From the NCBI RefSeq assembly GCF_007990935.1, contig NZ_BJXJ01000004.1, positions 90,880 through 154,879 of the forward strand: a stretch of DNA of 64,000 bases, written 5' to 3'. The DNA comes from Vibrio sagamiensis NBRC 104589. Its GTDB lineage: Bacteria > Pseudomonadota > Gammaproteobacteria > Enterobacterales > Vibrionaceae. Below, piece by piece: positions 18,397 to 27,200 of the stretch (position 1 is its first letter; every line of letters starts with the position of its first letter). Under the pieces are notes generated by a model. That model was not told where the DNA came from. It did no database searches and saw only the letters and a list, made by a program, of their open reading frames with translations. The translations under genes and the position numbers were made by a program.

Positions 18397-19806
18397 TTAT
18401 TTCACCTCTTTTGTGTTGAGTTTTTGGGTGTAAGCGGTTTGTTGATATTGTGCAAAACTGTCCATTTCATTACTAACGGCTAAGAGTTTTACAAGAGCGA
18501 TTAAATAATGAAAGCGCGCAGCAGATTGTTGAGTTTCGATCTTGGCAAGATAAAGCTGTGCATCGACCACATCAAGTGAAGAGGATAAACCTTGTTTGAA
18601 AGCGTTTTGACGTAAACGGAGGTTTTCGTTAGCTAAGGTTAAGCTTGCATCTAGGCCTTTTACTTCGTCAATCGCTTGTTGAGCCTCTTGATAGGTTTTC
18701 TGGACCAAAAGTGAAAGGTCCTGTTTAGCTTGGGATTTTAGCGCATCAATTTGGACAAGCATGCTTTGTGCTGCTTTTACCTGCTGACTGCGACCACTCG
18801 ATTCGATTAATGGAATGTTAACTCCAACTCCAACTAACCAATCTGGCGCCATTTGACTGGCTAAAGAATCACCTTCATACAACGTGTAGTCTCCATATAA
18901 ATAGACTTCAGGGTAATATTTGCCTTTCTCGGCTTTCAGTAAGCTTTCTGCTTGTTTGTTCTTAGCATCTAAAAGATCTAAACCGGGGTAAGTCAAAAGG
19001 GTCTGATCAATAAAGGCACTTAAAGGCGGTAAGTTATTATTAATGAATAGTGACTCAGTAGGTTGAAGCTGATCAGTTTGAACCAGAAGTTTATTGAGAG
19101 CCGCTTGAGCGATGCTTAGGCTACTTGCGGCTTTGTTGGCTGCTACTTTAGCGGTTGATAATGAGGCTTCCGCTTGAAGTGTTTCAACATGAGCAATTTG
19201 GCCTTGTTGTTCCATTTTTTGTGCAAAAAGCCGATGTTTTTCAAGTCCTTTAACGACTTCTTGACGCGTGCTTAGTACTTCTTTGGCAAGGATTACAGAA
19301 AAGTAATACTTCGCGAGGTCTTCATATCGTGCTTGTTGCTCCATGGCTAATTGGCTTTTGGCCTCTTCAGTTTTGCCTTGTGCTGCGGCTTGTGCTGCAT
19401 CAATTCGTCCGCCAGTAAAAATCGGCCAGATAGCACGAATGGAAGAAGTAAACACATCTCGTTCGGTAATTGTACTCTTGGAATTTAAAAGCCCGGCTAA
19501 TAGATGATCTAATTCAGGTAAGCGTGGTAAGTCTGTACTATCTAGAAGCTGTTGTCCTGAAACGGTGACATCATTATCTAGGTAAGTATAGTTAGCGCCA
19601 ATAGTAATATTGGGAAGGTCGAGGTTGTCAGTTGCTTTTTGTCGATGTTCATAAGTCGACACGTTGGCTTGTTGTGCTTTTAAAGAATAGTTTTTCTCTT
19701 TCAATAAGTTCCAAGCATTGTTAAATGTTATCGGTGTTGAATGACAAGCAAGAGAGATTGAGCTGGATAAAAAGCCCAATATCAAGAGTTTTCCAGTTTT
19801 CGTCAT
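18397..19806 (-). CDS. TolC-family outer membrane efflux protein
   Basis: A 469-residue outer-membrane channel subunit with a signal peptide (about 1-23) and two repeated OEP domains of coiled-coil helices (for example FNNAWNLLKEKNYSLKAQ near the N terminus and NLRLRQNAFKQGLSSSLDVV near the C terminus). Length is typical of TolC relatives. It is the first gene of the exporter operon on the minus strand; a long non-coding region separates it from zwf. Confidence 0.88.
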   Translation of the reverse strand: MTKTGKLLILGFLSSSISLACHSTPITFNNAWNLLKEKNYSLKAQQANVSTYEHRQKATDNLDLPNITIGANYTYLDNDVTVSGQQLLDSTDLPRLPELDHLLAGLLNSKSTITERDVFTSSIRAIWPIFTGGRIDAAQAAAQGKTEEAKSQLAMEQQARYEDLAKYYFSVILAKEVLSTRQEVVKGLEKHRLFAQKMEQQGQIAHVETLQAEASLSTAKVAANKAASSLSIAQAALNKLLVQTDQLQPTESLFINNNLPPLSAFIDQTLLTYPGLDLLDAKNKQAESLLKAEKGKYYPEVYLYGDYTLYEGDSLASQMAPDWLVGVGVNIPLIESSGRSQQVKAAQSMLVQIDALKSQAKQDLSLLVQKTYQEAQQAIDEVKGLDASLTLANENLRLRQNAFKQGLSSSLDVVDAQLYLAKIETQQSAARFHYLIALVKLLAVSNEMDSFAQYQQTAYTQKLNTKEVK

Positions 19807-20565
19807 GGCCGCTACTTTATTATAGAGTAATAGCTCTAATATAGGTGATCATCAAGAGCTTGTTAAGAGATAAAGGGAATTATATCCCCTTATGAATAAG
19901 AGTAAGTGTATGTTATTTAAACACGTCATGTACAGAAATGTAGACTTTATTATCTGTTAGATTTGTTGCTAACTTAATGGCGATCAATGTAGCTCTTTTC
20001 GTAATACAAGTTTGTAAGAGTCTTTACTTCCGGGAAGATTTCTTTATCAATCATTTGTGGAATAAGCTCATAATGTTAAAAAATGGTAGGAAAGGAAATC
20101 TTTAGGCCTTAACACATGATAATGTTGTATTAACCTTCTTTATGATTCTTAAGCTAGGTAAGTAACAGTGTTTAAATCGATTTTTATCTTGTTATGGGAA
20201 GTTATACAGTAAAAGGAGTTGTAATTCTGGTGAATTGTTTTTTTGATGTGTGATCCAAATCGTGAATCTTATCTTGCTACTTTAGAGTAATTAAAAATAG
20301 TAAGATTAAGCTTAATTACTGAAAGTAAGAAGTCAAAAACTGTCATTATTTAAACGTTTGCGCCGCTAGGTATTGATGTAAGACAAAATGTCGTAGACAA
20401 TACTGTTGGTGTCGTATGCAGCACTCTTTAGAATGCCATTTGTACTCTAGAGTTTTATACTCAAGCGGCATTTAAAATGCTTGGGTATACTTGAACCACT
20501 TTAAGGTGATGGAATCCGATCTAACCTCTCATGGAACCACACAAAAGGGTTTGAGCTTTATTGGT
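19807..20565. other. Long intergenic region upstream of zwf
   Basis: About 760 bases with no supported gene. Two structures stand out. One is a 9-bp inverted repeat AGTAATTAA / TTAATTACT at 20286-20294 and 20312-20320, which could be an operator. The other is a folded segment at about 20430-20485, containing AATGCC / GGCATT arms around the palindrome ACTCTAGAGT (20444-20453) and an overlapping AAGCxxCATTT / AAATGxTT hairpin. Together with the terminator-like hairpin after it, this looks like a regulatory leader or small RNA gene. Confidence 0.4.
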
Positions 20566-20608
20566 TTTACCTATCAACGTAATAGGTAAAGCCCATTTTC
20601 TATTTTTG
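20566..20608 (+). terminator. Terminator-like hairpin in the zwf leader
   Basis: Perfect 9-bp stem TTTACCTAT / ATAGGTAAA, loop CAACGTA, followed by the T-rich run ATTTTCTATTTTT. It ends about 75 bases before the zwf start codon on the same strand. It could end an upstream small RNA or act as an attenuator of the operon. GCTTTA just upstream could compete for the 3' arm. Confidence 0.5.
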
Positions 20609-20684
20609 CGTGTCATTGGTAGGGTTGGCTCAATTCTTTGGCCGTATCCGGGCATACAATAAGCACCTATTTTTTAAGGGAAAG

Positions 20685-22190
20685 ATGATGGTAATACCAG
20701 AAAACAGCAGCATCGTTATTTTTGGCGCTTCAGGGGACCTTACATACCGTAAGCTTATTCCTGCCCTCTACCACCTCTATGCGAGCAAACAACTTCCTGA
20801 AAACTTTGCGATTTTAGGTGTCAGTCGCACTGAGTACAGCGATAGCTCCTACAGAGAAAAACTGATGAAATCACTCCAAGAAATGGAGAAAACTGAGCCA
20901 GAAACGCTGAAAGCATTTGTCAATCATCTGTACTACCAAGCAATCAATACTTCTGATACGGCAGATTACACTAAGTTAGTTTCTCGTTTAGATCAACTGG
21001 CTGTCGATTACCAATTTGATCAGCGAAATACTCTTTTTTACCTTGCAACACCTCCAAGTTTGTACAGTGTTATTCCTGCTAGCCTTGCGGCACATGGTTT
21101 AAATCAAGAGCATGATGGTTGGAAGCGTTTAATCATAGAAAAGCCATTCGGTTATGATCTTCAATCAGCTAAAACTCTCGATAAAGAAATTCATGTTCAT
21201 TTCCAAGAACATCAAATTTACCGAATTGATCACTACTTAGGTAAAGAAACCGTACAAAATTTATTGGTATTTCGTTTTTCAAATGCCATGTTTGAGCCCC
21301 TATGGAATCGTAATTTTATCGATTATGTTGAAATCACTGGTTCTGAATTTTTAGGAGTAGAAGAGCGTGGGGGCTATTATGACGGTTCCGGTGCTGTCAG
21401 AGATATGTTCCAAAACCATCTATTACAAGTTCTTGCTATGGTTGGTATGGAACCACCAGCACAAATCAATGCTGATGCCATGCGAGATGAAGTTGTAAAA
21501 GTCTTACAATGCTTAAAACCATTAGATGAAGATGCACTACGAGATAGCCTTGTTTTAGGTCAATATACGTCATCGAAAGTACGTGGTAAGGATCTGTTAG
21601 GCTACCGCGAAGAGCAAGGTGTTGCTGATGACTCTAGAACAGAAACATACATTGGCTTGAAAGCATACATTAACAACTGGCGTTGGAATGGTGTACCATT
21701 TTATGTTCGAACAGGCAAGCGTCTTCCGACTCGTGTGACAGAAGTTGTTATTCATTTTAAACAGACTCCTCATCCTGTATTTGGTCAAAATGCACCTGAA
21801 AATAAACTGATCATTCGTATTCAGCCTGATGAAGGCATTCAGATGAGCTTTGGTTTGAAAGAACCAGGAGCAGGCTTTGAAGCTAAAGAAGTAAAAATGA
21901 ATTTTCACTATGCTGACTTACAAGAGACTCAGATGTTAACAGCTTACGAGCGTCTGTTGTTAGATGCATTGAACGGTGATGCAACTTTGTTTGCTCGCAG
22001 CGATGCGGTTGAAGCTTGCTGGAAATATGTTCAACCGATCCTAGACTTCAAGCAAGATCCGCAAGCATTGTTTGGCTACGCCTGTGGAACATGGGGGCCT
22101 AAAGCAGCAGATGACTTGCTCTCTCGTGACCAACGCGCATGGCGTTTTCCTTGTAAAAACCTAACAGATACGGACTACTGTGAATTATGA
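20685..22190 (+). CDS. zwf: Glucose-6-phosphate 1-dehydrogenase
   Basis: A 501-residue cytoplasmic enzyme oxidising glucose 6-phosphate to 6-phosphogluconolactone with NADP+, first step of the oxidative pentose phosphate pathway. It shows the Rossmann motif [11 protein letters not shown] (14-24), EKPFG (152-156) and the active-site signature RIDHYLGKE (180-188). I chose ATG 20685, preceded by AAGGG, over an upstream in-frame GTG- or TTG-type start that would add 25 unrelated residues. The stop overlaps the pgl start by 4 bases (ATGA), giving a zwf-pgl-gnd operon. HexR commonly controls zwf in relatives, but I could not find a convincing HexR site. Confidence 0.96.
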   Translation: MMVIPENSSIVIFGASGDLTYRKLIPALYHLYASKQLPENFAILGVSRTEYSDSSYREKLMKSLQEMEKTEPETLKAFVNHLYYQAINTSDTADYTKLVSRLDQLAVDYQFDQRNTLFYLATPPSLYSVIPASLAAHGLNQEHDGWKRLIIEKPFGYDLQSAKTLDKEIHVHFQEHQIYRIDHYLGKETVQNLLVFRFSNAMFEPLWNRNFIDYVEITGSEFLGVEERGGYYDGSGAVRDMFQNHLLQVLAMVGMEPPAQINADAMRDEVVKVLQCLKPLDEDALRDSLVLGQYTSSKVRGKDLLGYREEQGVADDSRTETYIGLKAYINNWRWNGVPFYVRTGKRLPTRVTEVVIHFKQTPHPVFGQNAPENKLIIRIQPDEGIQMSFGLKEPGAGFEAKEVKMNFHYADLQETQMLTAYERLLLDALNGDATLFARSDAVEACWKYVQPILDFKQDPQALFGYACGTWGPKAADDLLSRDQRAWRFPCKNLTDTDYCEL

Positions 22191-22903
22191 TCAACCATAA
22201 GATCTTCCCTACAGCAGCGCAAGTTGTAGATAGCCTTGCCAACGATATGAAAGCGTTTAGTGAAATGGAAAAACCAATCCATATTTCGCTATCTGGTGGA
22301 AGTACACCAAAGATGTTGTTCGAGCGTCTTTCGCATGACGACTATGCCTCGTCAATCAATTGGAAAAATTTACATTTCTGGTGGGGGGATGAACGTTGTG
22401 TTTCTCCAGAGGATGCAGAAAGTAACTACGGTGAAGCCAATGCTTTGCTCTTTAATAAAGTTAACATTCCAGCCGAGAACATTCACCGTATTTTAGGTGA
22501 AAATGATCCTGAATTAGAGGCGATTCGTTTTGCGAAAGAGATGGAAGCGACCATCCCTATGACAAACGGCACCCCGGTATTCGATTGGATTTTACTTGGG
22601 GTTGGTGCTGACGGTCACACTGCTTCTTTGTTCCCAGGCCAAACGAATTATGATGATGAGAACTTATCGGTTTTAGCCACTCATCCTGAATCTGGACAAA
22701 TTCGCGTGTCGAAAACAGTGCGAGTTTTAGAAGCAGCAAAACGTATCAGTTATTTAGTTCTTGGTGCGGGTAAAGCCGACATCATAGAAGAAATTAACCA
22801 TCAACCAGCAGAAATGCTGCCATATCCTGCAGCGAAAATTCAAGCAAAGACAGGATTAACTGAGTGGTATTTAGATTTAGACGCAGCGGCAAAAGTAATA
22901 TAA
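22187..22903 (+). CDS. pgl: 6-phosphogluconolactonase
   Basis: A 238-residue DevB-type lactonase that hydrolyses 6-phosphogluconolactone to 6-phosphogluconate. The glucosamine-6-phosphate isomerase/lactonase fold is shown by [10 protein letters not shown] (about 33-42), WWGDERCV (about 65-72) and [14 protein letters not shown] (about 137-150), the last containing the catalytic His. Start overlaps the zwf stop, so it is translationally coupled. Confidence 0.95.
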   Translation: MINHKIFPTAAQVVDSLANDMKAFSEMEKPIHISLSGGSTPKMLFERLSHDDYASSINWKNLHFWWGDERCVSPEDAESNYGEANALLFNKVNIPAENIHRILGENDPELEAIRFAKEMEATIPMTNGTPVFDWILLGVGADGHTASLFPGQTNYDDENLSVLATHPESGQIRVSKTVRVLEAAKRISYLVLGAGKADIIEEINHQPAEMLPYPAAKIQAKTGLTEWYLDLDAAAKVI

Positions 22904-22942
22904 GCCGTCTTTGGTCGAGTTAAAGATAATTGGAGAGAAATA

Positions 22943-24391
22943 ATGAAAGGTGATATCGGTGTAATTGGCCTAGCGGTAATGGGTCAAAACCTTATCCTAA
23001 ACATGAATGACCACGGTTTTAAAGTTGTGGCTCACAATCGCACTGCGGCTAAAGTGGATGAATTCTTGGAAGGTCCAGCGAAAGACACAAACATCATCGG
23101 TGCCTACTCTCTAGAAGAATTAGTAGAGAAACTCGAAACACCGCGTAAAATTATGTTGATGGTACGTGCAGGTGATGTAGTCGATAAATTTATTGATGCG
23201 CTTGTTCCTTTATTAGACAAAGGTGACATTATCATCGACGGTGGTAATACGAATTTCCCAGACACTAACCGCCGTGTTGCTGCATTGCGTGAAAAAGGCA
23301 TTCATTTTATTGGCACGGGTGTGTCTGGTGGCGAAGAAGGTGCACGTTTTGGCCCATCAATCATGCCAGGTGGCGCTCCAGAAGCATGGGAAGCCGTGAA
23401 GCCTATCTTCCAAGGCATTTCAGCTAAAACCGATGCAGGTGAGCCTTGCTGTGATTGGGTGGGTAACGATGGTGCTGGCCACTTTGTTAAAATGGTACAC
23501 AACGGTATCGAATACGGTGACATGCAGCTTATCACAGAAGCCTACCAGTTCATGAAAGATGGTCTAGGCATGTCTGCAGACGAGATGCAAGCTGTATTCG
23601 CTGATTGGAATAAGACGGAGCTAGACAGCTACTTGGTTGAAATCACGGCTGATATCCTTGGCTACAAAGATGAAGACGGTGAAGCTCTAGTCGAAAAAAT
23701 CCTAGATACAGCTGGCCAAAAAGGGACAGGCAAGTGGACAGGTATCAATGCATTAGACATGGGTATCCCACTTACGTTGATCACTGAATCGGTATTTTCT
23801 CGTTGTCTATCTGCCCTGAAAGAGCAGCGTGTTGAGGCAGAGAAACTCTTCGGTAAAACAATCACACCAGTAGAAGGCGATAAGCAAGAGTGGGTTGATG
23901 CACTTCGTCAGGCACTGCTTGCCTCTAAAATTATTTCCTATGCTCAAGGCTTTATGTTAATGCGTGAAGCATCAAATGAAAACGGCTGGGATCTAAACTA
24001 CGGTAATGTCGCTCTCATGTGGCGTGGTGGTTGTATCATTCGTTCTGCATTCCTAGGCAACATCCGTGATGCGTTTGAAGCGAACCCAGAGATCGCATTT
24101 CTAGGTTCAGATGCCTACTTTAAAGGTATCTTGGACAACTGTATGAGTGCATGGCGTAAAGTTGCAGCTAAGTCTATGGAAGTGGGTATTCCAATGCCAT
24201 GTATGACTTCTGCTCTTACGTTCTTGGACGGTTACACAACAGCACGCCTACCAGCGAACTTGTTACAGGCTCAACGCGATTACTTCGGTGCACACACCTA
24301 CGAGCGTACTGATCGTCCACGTGGTGAGTTCTTCCACACAAACTGGACGGGCACAGGCGGCGATACGGCTTCGACAACATACGACGTATAA
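22943..24391 (+). CDS. gnd: 6-phosphogluconate dehydrogenase (decarboxylating)
   Basis: A 482-residue enzyme that converts 6-phosphogluconate to ribulose 5-phosphate, CO2 and NADPH. It shows the N-terminal NADP motif GVIGLAVMGQNL (6-17), the signature GVSGGEEGARFGPSIMPGG (about 128-146) with the catalytic Lys in HFVKMVHNGIEYGD, and the C-terminal end RGEFFHTNW. Length matches the long-chain family. GGAG precedes the ATG. It is the third gene of the operon and is followed by a strong terminator. Confidence 0.97.
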   Translation: MKGDIGVIGLAVMGQNLILNMNDHGFKVVAHNRTAAKVDEFLEGPAKDTNIIGAYSLEELVEKLETPRKIMLMVRAGDVVDKFIDALVPLLDKGDIIIDGGNTNFPDTNRRVAALREKGIHFIGTGVSGGEEGARFGPSIMPGGAPEAWEAVKPIFQGISAKTDAGEPCCDWVGNDGAGHFVKMVHNGIEYGDMQLITEAYQFMKDGLGMSADEMQAVFADWNKTELDSYLVEITADILGYKDEDGEALVEKILDTAGQKGTGKWTGINALDMGIPLTLITESVFSRCLSALKEQRVEAEKLFGKTITPVEGDKQEWVDALRQALLASKIISYAQGFMLMREASNENGWDLNYGNVALMWRGGCIIRSAFLGNIRDAFEANPEIAFLGSDAYFKGILDNCMSAWRKVAAKSMEVGIPMPCMTSALTFLDGYTTARLPANLLQAQRDYFGAHTYERTDRPRGEFFHTNWTGTGGDTASTTYDV

Positions 24392-24422
24392 TCTGTTAAT
24401 GCTCTATTAATGCATGTAAATA

Positions 24423-24450
24423 AAAAGGTGCCAGCACGGCACCTTTTATT
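24423..24450 (+). terminator. Terminator of the zwf-pgl-gnd operon
   Basis: Stem AAAGGTGCC / GGCACCTTT with loop AGCAC, then TATT. The A-run before the stem also provides a T-tract for the convergent lipoprotein gene, so it may work in both directions. Confidence 0.88.
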
Positions 24451-24506
24451 GATTTTTACTGAAAACAGCCGGTGTTGACTTTTAATCGTAGTTTATTTGT
24501 AATTGT

Positions 24507-26339
24507 TTACTCGTCTCCCCAATACATAGAGAGAAGTTTCGTCTTGTACTGATTAAAGAAGTAAAATCTTCCTTTATACATAACTGACTCGTTAACTGCG
24601 TAATCCATCACTCGCTCATTTCTTTTACCATAAGTTTCAATGTTCGATGTTATGTTGTAGCGTACAAACATATGTTTATCATTGTCTTTTACAAAGTCAT
24701 AAGCATATTTACCAACAAAGTGCACTTGTTTAGAAAACTGAGTATTTGTTTCGCCAGTAGTTATGGACCAACTCTTATCTGCTGTATTAAAAACACGGTA
24801 ATTCTTTTTATCATCTAGGACATAGACTTCATCACCAAATACTTTGGTAGTTTTTGGCCGTATAGAACCACTGCCCTTGGGTAAATCTGTAAATTTTTCC
24901 CACTTTCTACTGCTGAAATCATAACTGAAATAGTTATTTGTCAACCAAGGTTTATTAAAAACATATAGCGTATCATTTACAACAGAGGTCACTTTATCTG
25001 CTTGAAATGAAAGGAAGTGAGTTTCAAAGGTTACTGGGGCTGTAGAAGTAACTTTTATAGATAGTTTATTTTTGTCTAAAAGATACAGTTTATCATCTAT
25101 AAGTAAGTGTATTTCTCCGTTATATACTGCTACCTGTGGAGTTTGGTAACCACGAATTTCTCCGACTAACACTTCGTGATTGACAAGGTCATATCTGGCT
25201 ACTTTGTCAAATTCAAAGGAATAGATTACATCGTCAAGGACAACCATAGTGTTACCTGGGGCTGCGTAACCAGAAATAGTACCATGATCAACAATTTCAG
25301 TTGAATTTGTATCGTCTAATGTTATTTCTAACTCTTTTATTAACTCACCTTTATTTAATACATTAATGACAATTGTTTCTTTTGCTTCAGGTTCATCATC
25401 ATCATGAATTATTAAGGTAAAATACCCTGATTTCTGGGGTGTTGAGATTGAATTTTTGCTTAGTTCGAAGTCTTGACTCTCCGTTGCTGTTGACTTTGTA
25501 GATACCTCAAAATCCAGAGCAGACATATCAAGTGAATCAGACTCTAAATCAAGCCAAATTCTATGTTGATATTCATTTTCATATAGAGTGAGCTCTGGAT
25601 CTCTAAATACGACACCTCTTTGGACGATAACCGTTCGATAAATCTTAGACCTATTTCCAGACCTGTCCATAACGGAATACTCTAAAACATATTCACCCGC
25701 AGTATTGGTATCAACTTTTCCAGAGGTACGTATTTTACCGGAGATATCGCCATCAAGATTATCCTTGGCTCCTGCACCTTGCTCCTCATAATCGTCACCA
25801 ATGTCTAGCTTAATTAGCTCTGGGCCATTGAGCCATATTGTTGGGAGTTCGGTATCAAAGGTCCTAACCTCAACAGTTCTTGAAACCTTAGAGGTGTTTT
25901 TACTACTGTCTTGCACGGTGTATTCTAGATGATAACGGCCAAGTGTCTCTGTATTGACTTTTCCTGAGACTAAAACACGTGCTGTCAGGTCTCCATCAAC
26001 ATTATCCGTGGCTTTGACTCCAGGATCAATAAACTCGCTGCCTAGTGGAACTGTCATGATCTTTTGCCCATTTAAGACAATCTTAGGAGGGGTATGATCT
26101 TGGATTGATGTTGGTTTAACCACTGGGAGAGTTGTGTCTCCTACTGGTTTACTGGGTTCTACTGTAGGGTTAGGTTCTACCACTGGAACAGCTGGCTTCA
26201 CTACAGGGCTAGTAGGTTTAACTGCTGGTTGGGTAGTTGATGAGCTATCAGATCCACCACAGCCAGATAAGATGGATGAAACAGCAATGGCTGTCAGTAA
26301 TCGATTAAACTTACTCGCAGTTTGAGCGATGTATTTCAC
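24507..26339 (-). CDS. Large lipoprotein with two Ig-like (DUF5011) domains and propeller-like C-terminus
   Basis: A 610-residue predicted lipoprotein; the lipobox is LSGC with C27 as the acylated residue. The order is: a low-complexity Pro/Val/Lys linker (about 35-78, PVVKP and PVVEP repeats), two DUF5011 bacterial Ig domains (about 82-160 and 164-240, each with the DNxDGD and LEYxVxD pattern), a Calx-beta-like segment (about 243-345, ending in HDDDEPEAKETI), then repeated strands with YSFEFDKVARYD and VYVLDDKKNYRVF suggestive of a Kelch-like propeller. It is likely surface-exposed or periplasmic and might bind carbohydrate or matrix. Function unknown. Monocistronic. Confidence 0.8.
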   Translation of the reverse strand: MKYIAQTASKFNRLLTAIAVSSILSGCGGSDSSSTTQPAVKPTSPVVKPAVPVVEPNPTVEPSKPVGDTTLPVVKPTSIQDHTPPKIVLNGQKIMTVPLGSEFIDPGVKATDNVDGDLTARVLVSGKVNTETLGRYHLEYTVQDSSKNTSKVSRTVEVRTFDTELPTIWLNGPELIKLDIGDDYEEQGAGAKDNLDGDISGKIRTSGKVDTNTAGEYVLEYSVMDRSGNRSKIYRTVIVQRGVVFRDPELTLYENEYQHRIWLDLESDSLDMSALDFEVSTKSTATESQDFELSKNSISTPQKSGYFTLIIHDDDEPEAKETIVINVLNKGELIKELEITLDDTNSTEIVDHGTISGYAAPGNTMVVLDDVIYSFEFDKVARYDLVNHEVLVGEIRGYQTPQVAVYNGEIHLLIDDKLYLLDKNKLSIKVTSTAPVTFETHFLSFQADKVTSVVNDTLYVFNKPWLTNNYFSYDFSSRKWEKFTDLPKGSGSIRPKTTKVFGDEVYVLDDKKNYRVFNTADKSWSITTGETNTQFSKQVHFVGKYAYDFVKDNDKHMFVRYNITSNIETYGKRNERVMDYAVNESVMYKGRFYFFNQYKTKLLSMYWGDE

Positions 26340-26692
26340 GTCATGAACCTCTTAGGCATTGTCATAAAAATCTAAACCTTTATTACTAAACACAAGCGTT
26401 TGATTGTATGTAAACATCTAACAATTAAAGGTATTTATAATGGTATTCATCATATATATTAATTTTTGTCTTTTTATAAAGTTGGTCAATTTTTGTGAGG
26501 TATCTCAATTATTTAACGATGTTTTAATAAAAAAAGAAATGTGTATATCTAATTGATATAAATCATAAAATTCTTTTAGTTAGGGCAGGTGGAGGTGGGT
26601 GATTAGATGGGATGGCCCAGTTGATAGAAACGAAAAAGACAAATCGCTGAGTATATTCTCATAGATCTTAAGTACAGATTTGAATCAGTGCT
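26340..26692. other. AT-rich intergenic region
   Basis: About 350 bases upstream of the lipoprotein gene, very AT-rich between 26400 and 26580. It should contain the lipoprotein promoter. No gene or RNA structure was recognised. Confidence 0.4.
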
Positions 26693-26977
26693 TATACCCG
26701 AGTATCCTCAAGATGCTGCGTTCAGCGAGATCACCCTAGCTCTCAGGAGCGGCAACGATATCGAAGATATAGTGGCTCTACATTGAGAATCGTTAACAAA
26801 GTATGAGAGTTAAAGTCGCTCGCCCTTTGGGAGCGTGTCACTGAGCCGACTTCTTGCGTCAGACAACCGTTCTTCTTACAAAATAAGAAATGGTATGCTA
26901 TTCCGTTTCGTTGTCTTCCTTGAATACGACTCAGTGACCTCGCTCTGAATCAAGCATCTTGAGGTCACTTGGGTATG
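26693..26977. repeat. Dispersed MITE-like inverted-repeat element, long copy
   Basis: A 285-base non-coding element bounded by imperfect inverted repeats of 24 bases. The left end is ATACCCGAGTATCCTCAAGA (26694-26713) and the right end, read on the other strand, is ATACCCAAGTGACCTCAAGA. Inside is a long hairpin with arms GTCACTGAG (26837-26845) and CTCAGTGAC (26930-26938), extended outward by GAGCG / CGCTC. There is no reading frame. Two shorter copies with the same ends occur at 33380 and 33859. It ends a few bases before the stop codon of the CPXCG gene. Confidence 0.75.
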
Positions 26978-26983
26978 TGCGAT

Positions 26984-27178
26984 TTAGTCGATTTCATCAT
27001 CAATAAAAAGATCGATTTTCTCATGGAGTTCATCGACTTTAAGATTCAGATGAATGGTATGACAACATGCTGGGCAGTCGTCGTAAAGTTCTTGATCACC
27101 GTTGCTTGCATCTAAGGAGACTCTGATTGACTGACCGCAGTGAGGGCAATGTATATGCCTTTCTGTGTACTTTTCCAT
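26984..27178 (-). CDS. CPXCG-motif cysteine-rich small zinc-binding protein
   Basis: A 64-residue protein with two CPxC pairs, CPHCG (about 10-14) and CPAC (about 36-39), typical of the short CPXCG zinc-ribbon family of gammaproteobacteria. The acidic tail (FIDDEID) is also usual. I start it at ATG 27178, preceded by TAGGATTTGAT, dropping six residues of a longer frame. It follows the fructosamine-kinase homologue by about 20 bases on the same strand and is probably co-transcribed. Biochemical function is not known. Confidence 0.85.
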   Translation of the reverse strand: MEKYTERHIHCPHCGQSIRVSLDASNGDQELYDDCPACCHTIHLNLKVDELHEKIDLFIDDEID

Positions 27179-27200
27179 ATCAAATCCTATTACCATTTTA

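Noticed and set aside
19807..20684. HexR operator upstream of zwf.
   Set aside because: Only half-site-like TAATTA segments were found; no full TGTAATnnnATTACA-type palindrome was seen.
26693..26977. Classical ERIC or REP element.
   Set aside because: The ends do not match the enterobacterial ERIC core as I remember it; I therefore describe it only as a dispersed inverted-repeat element.
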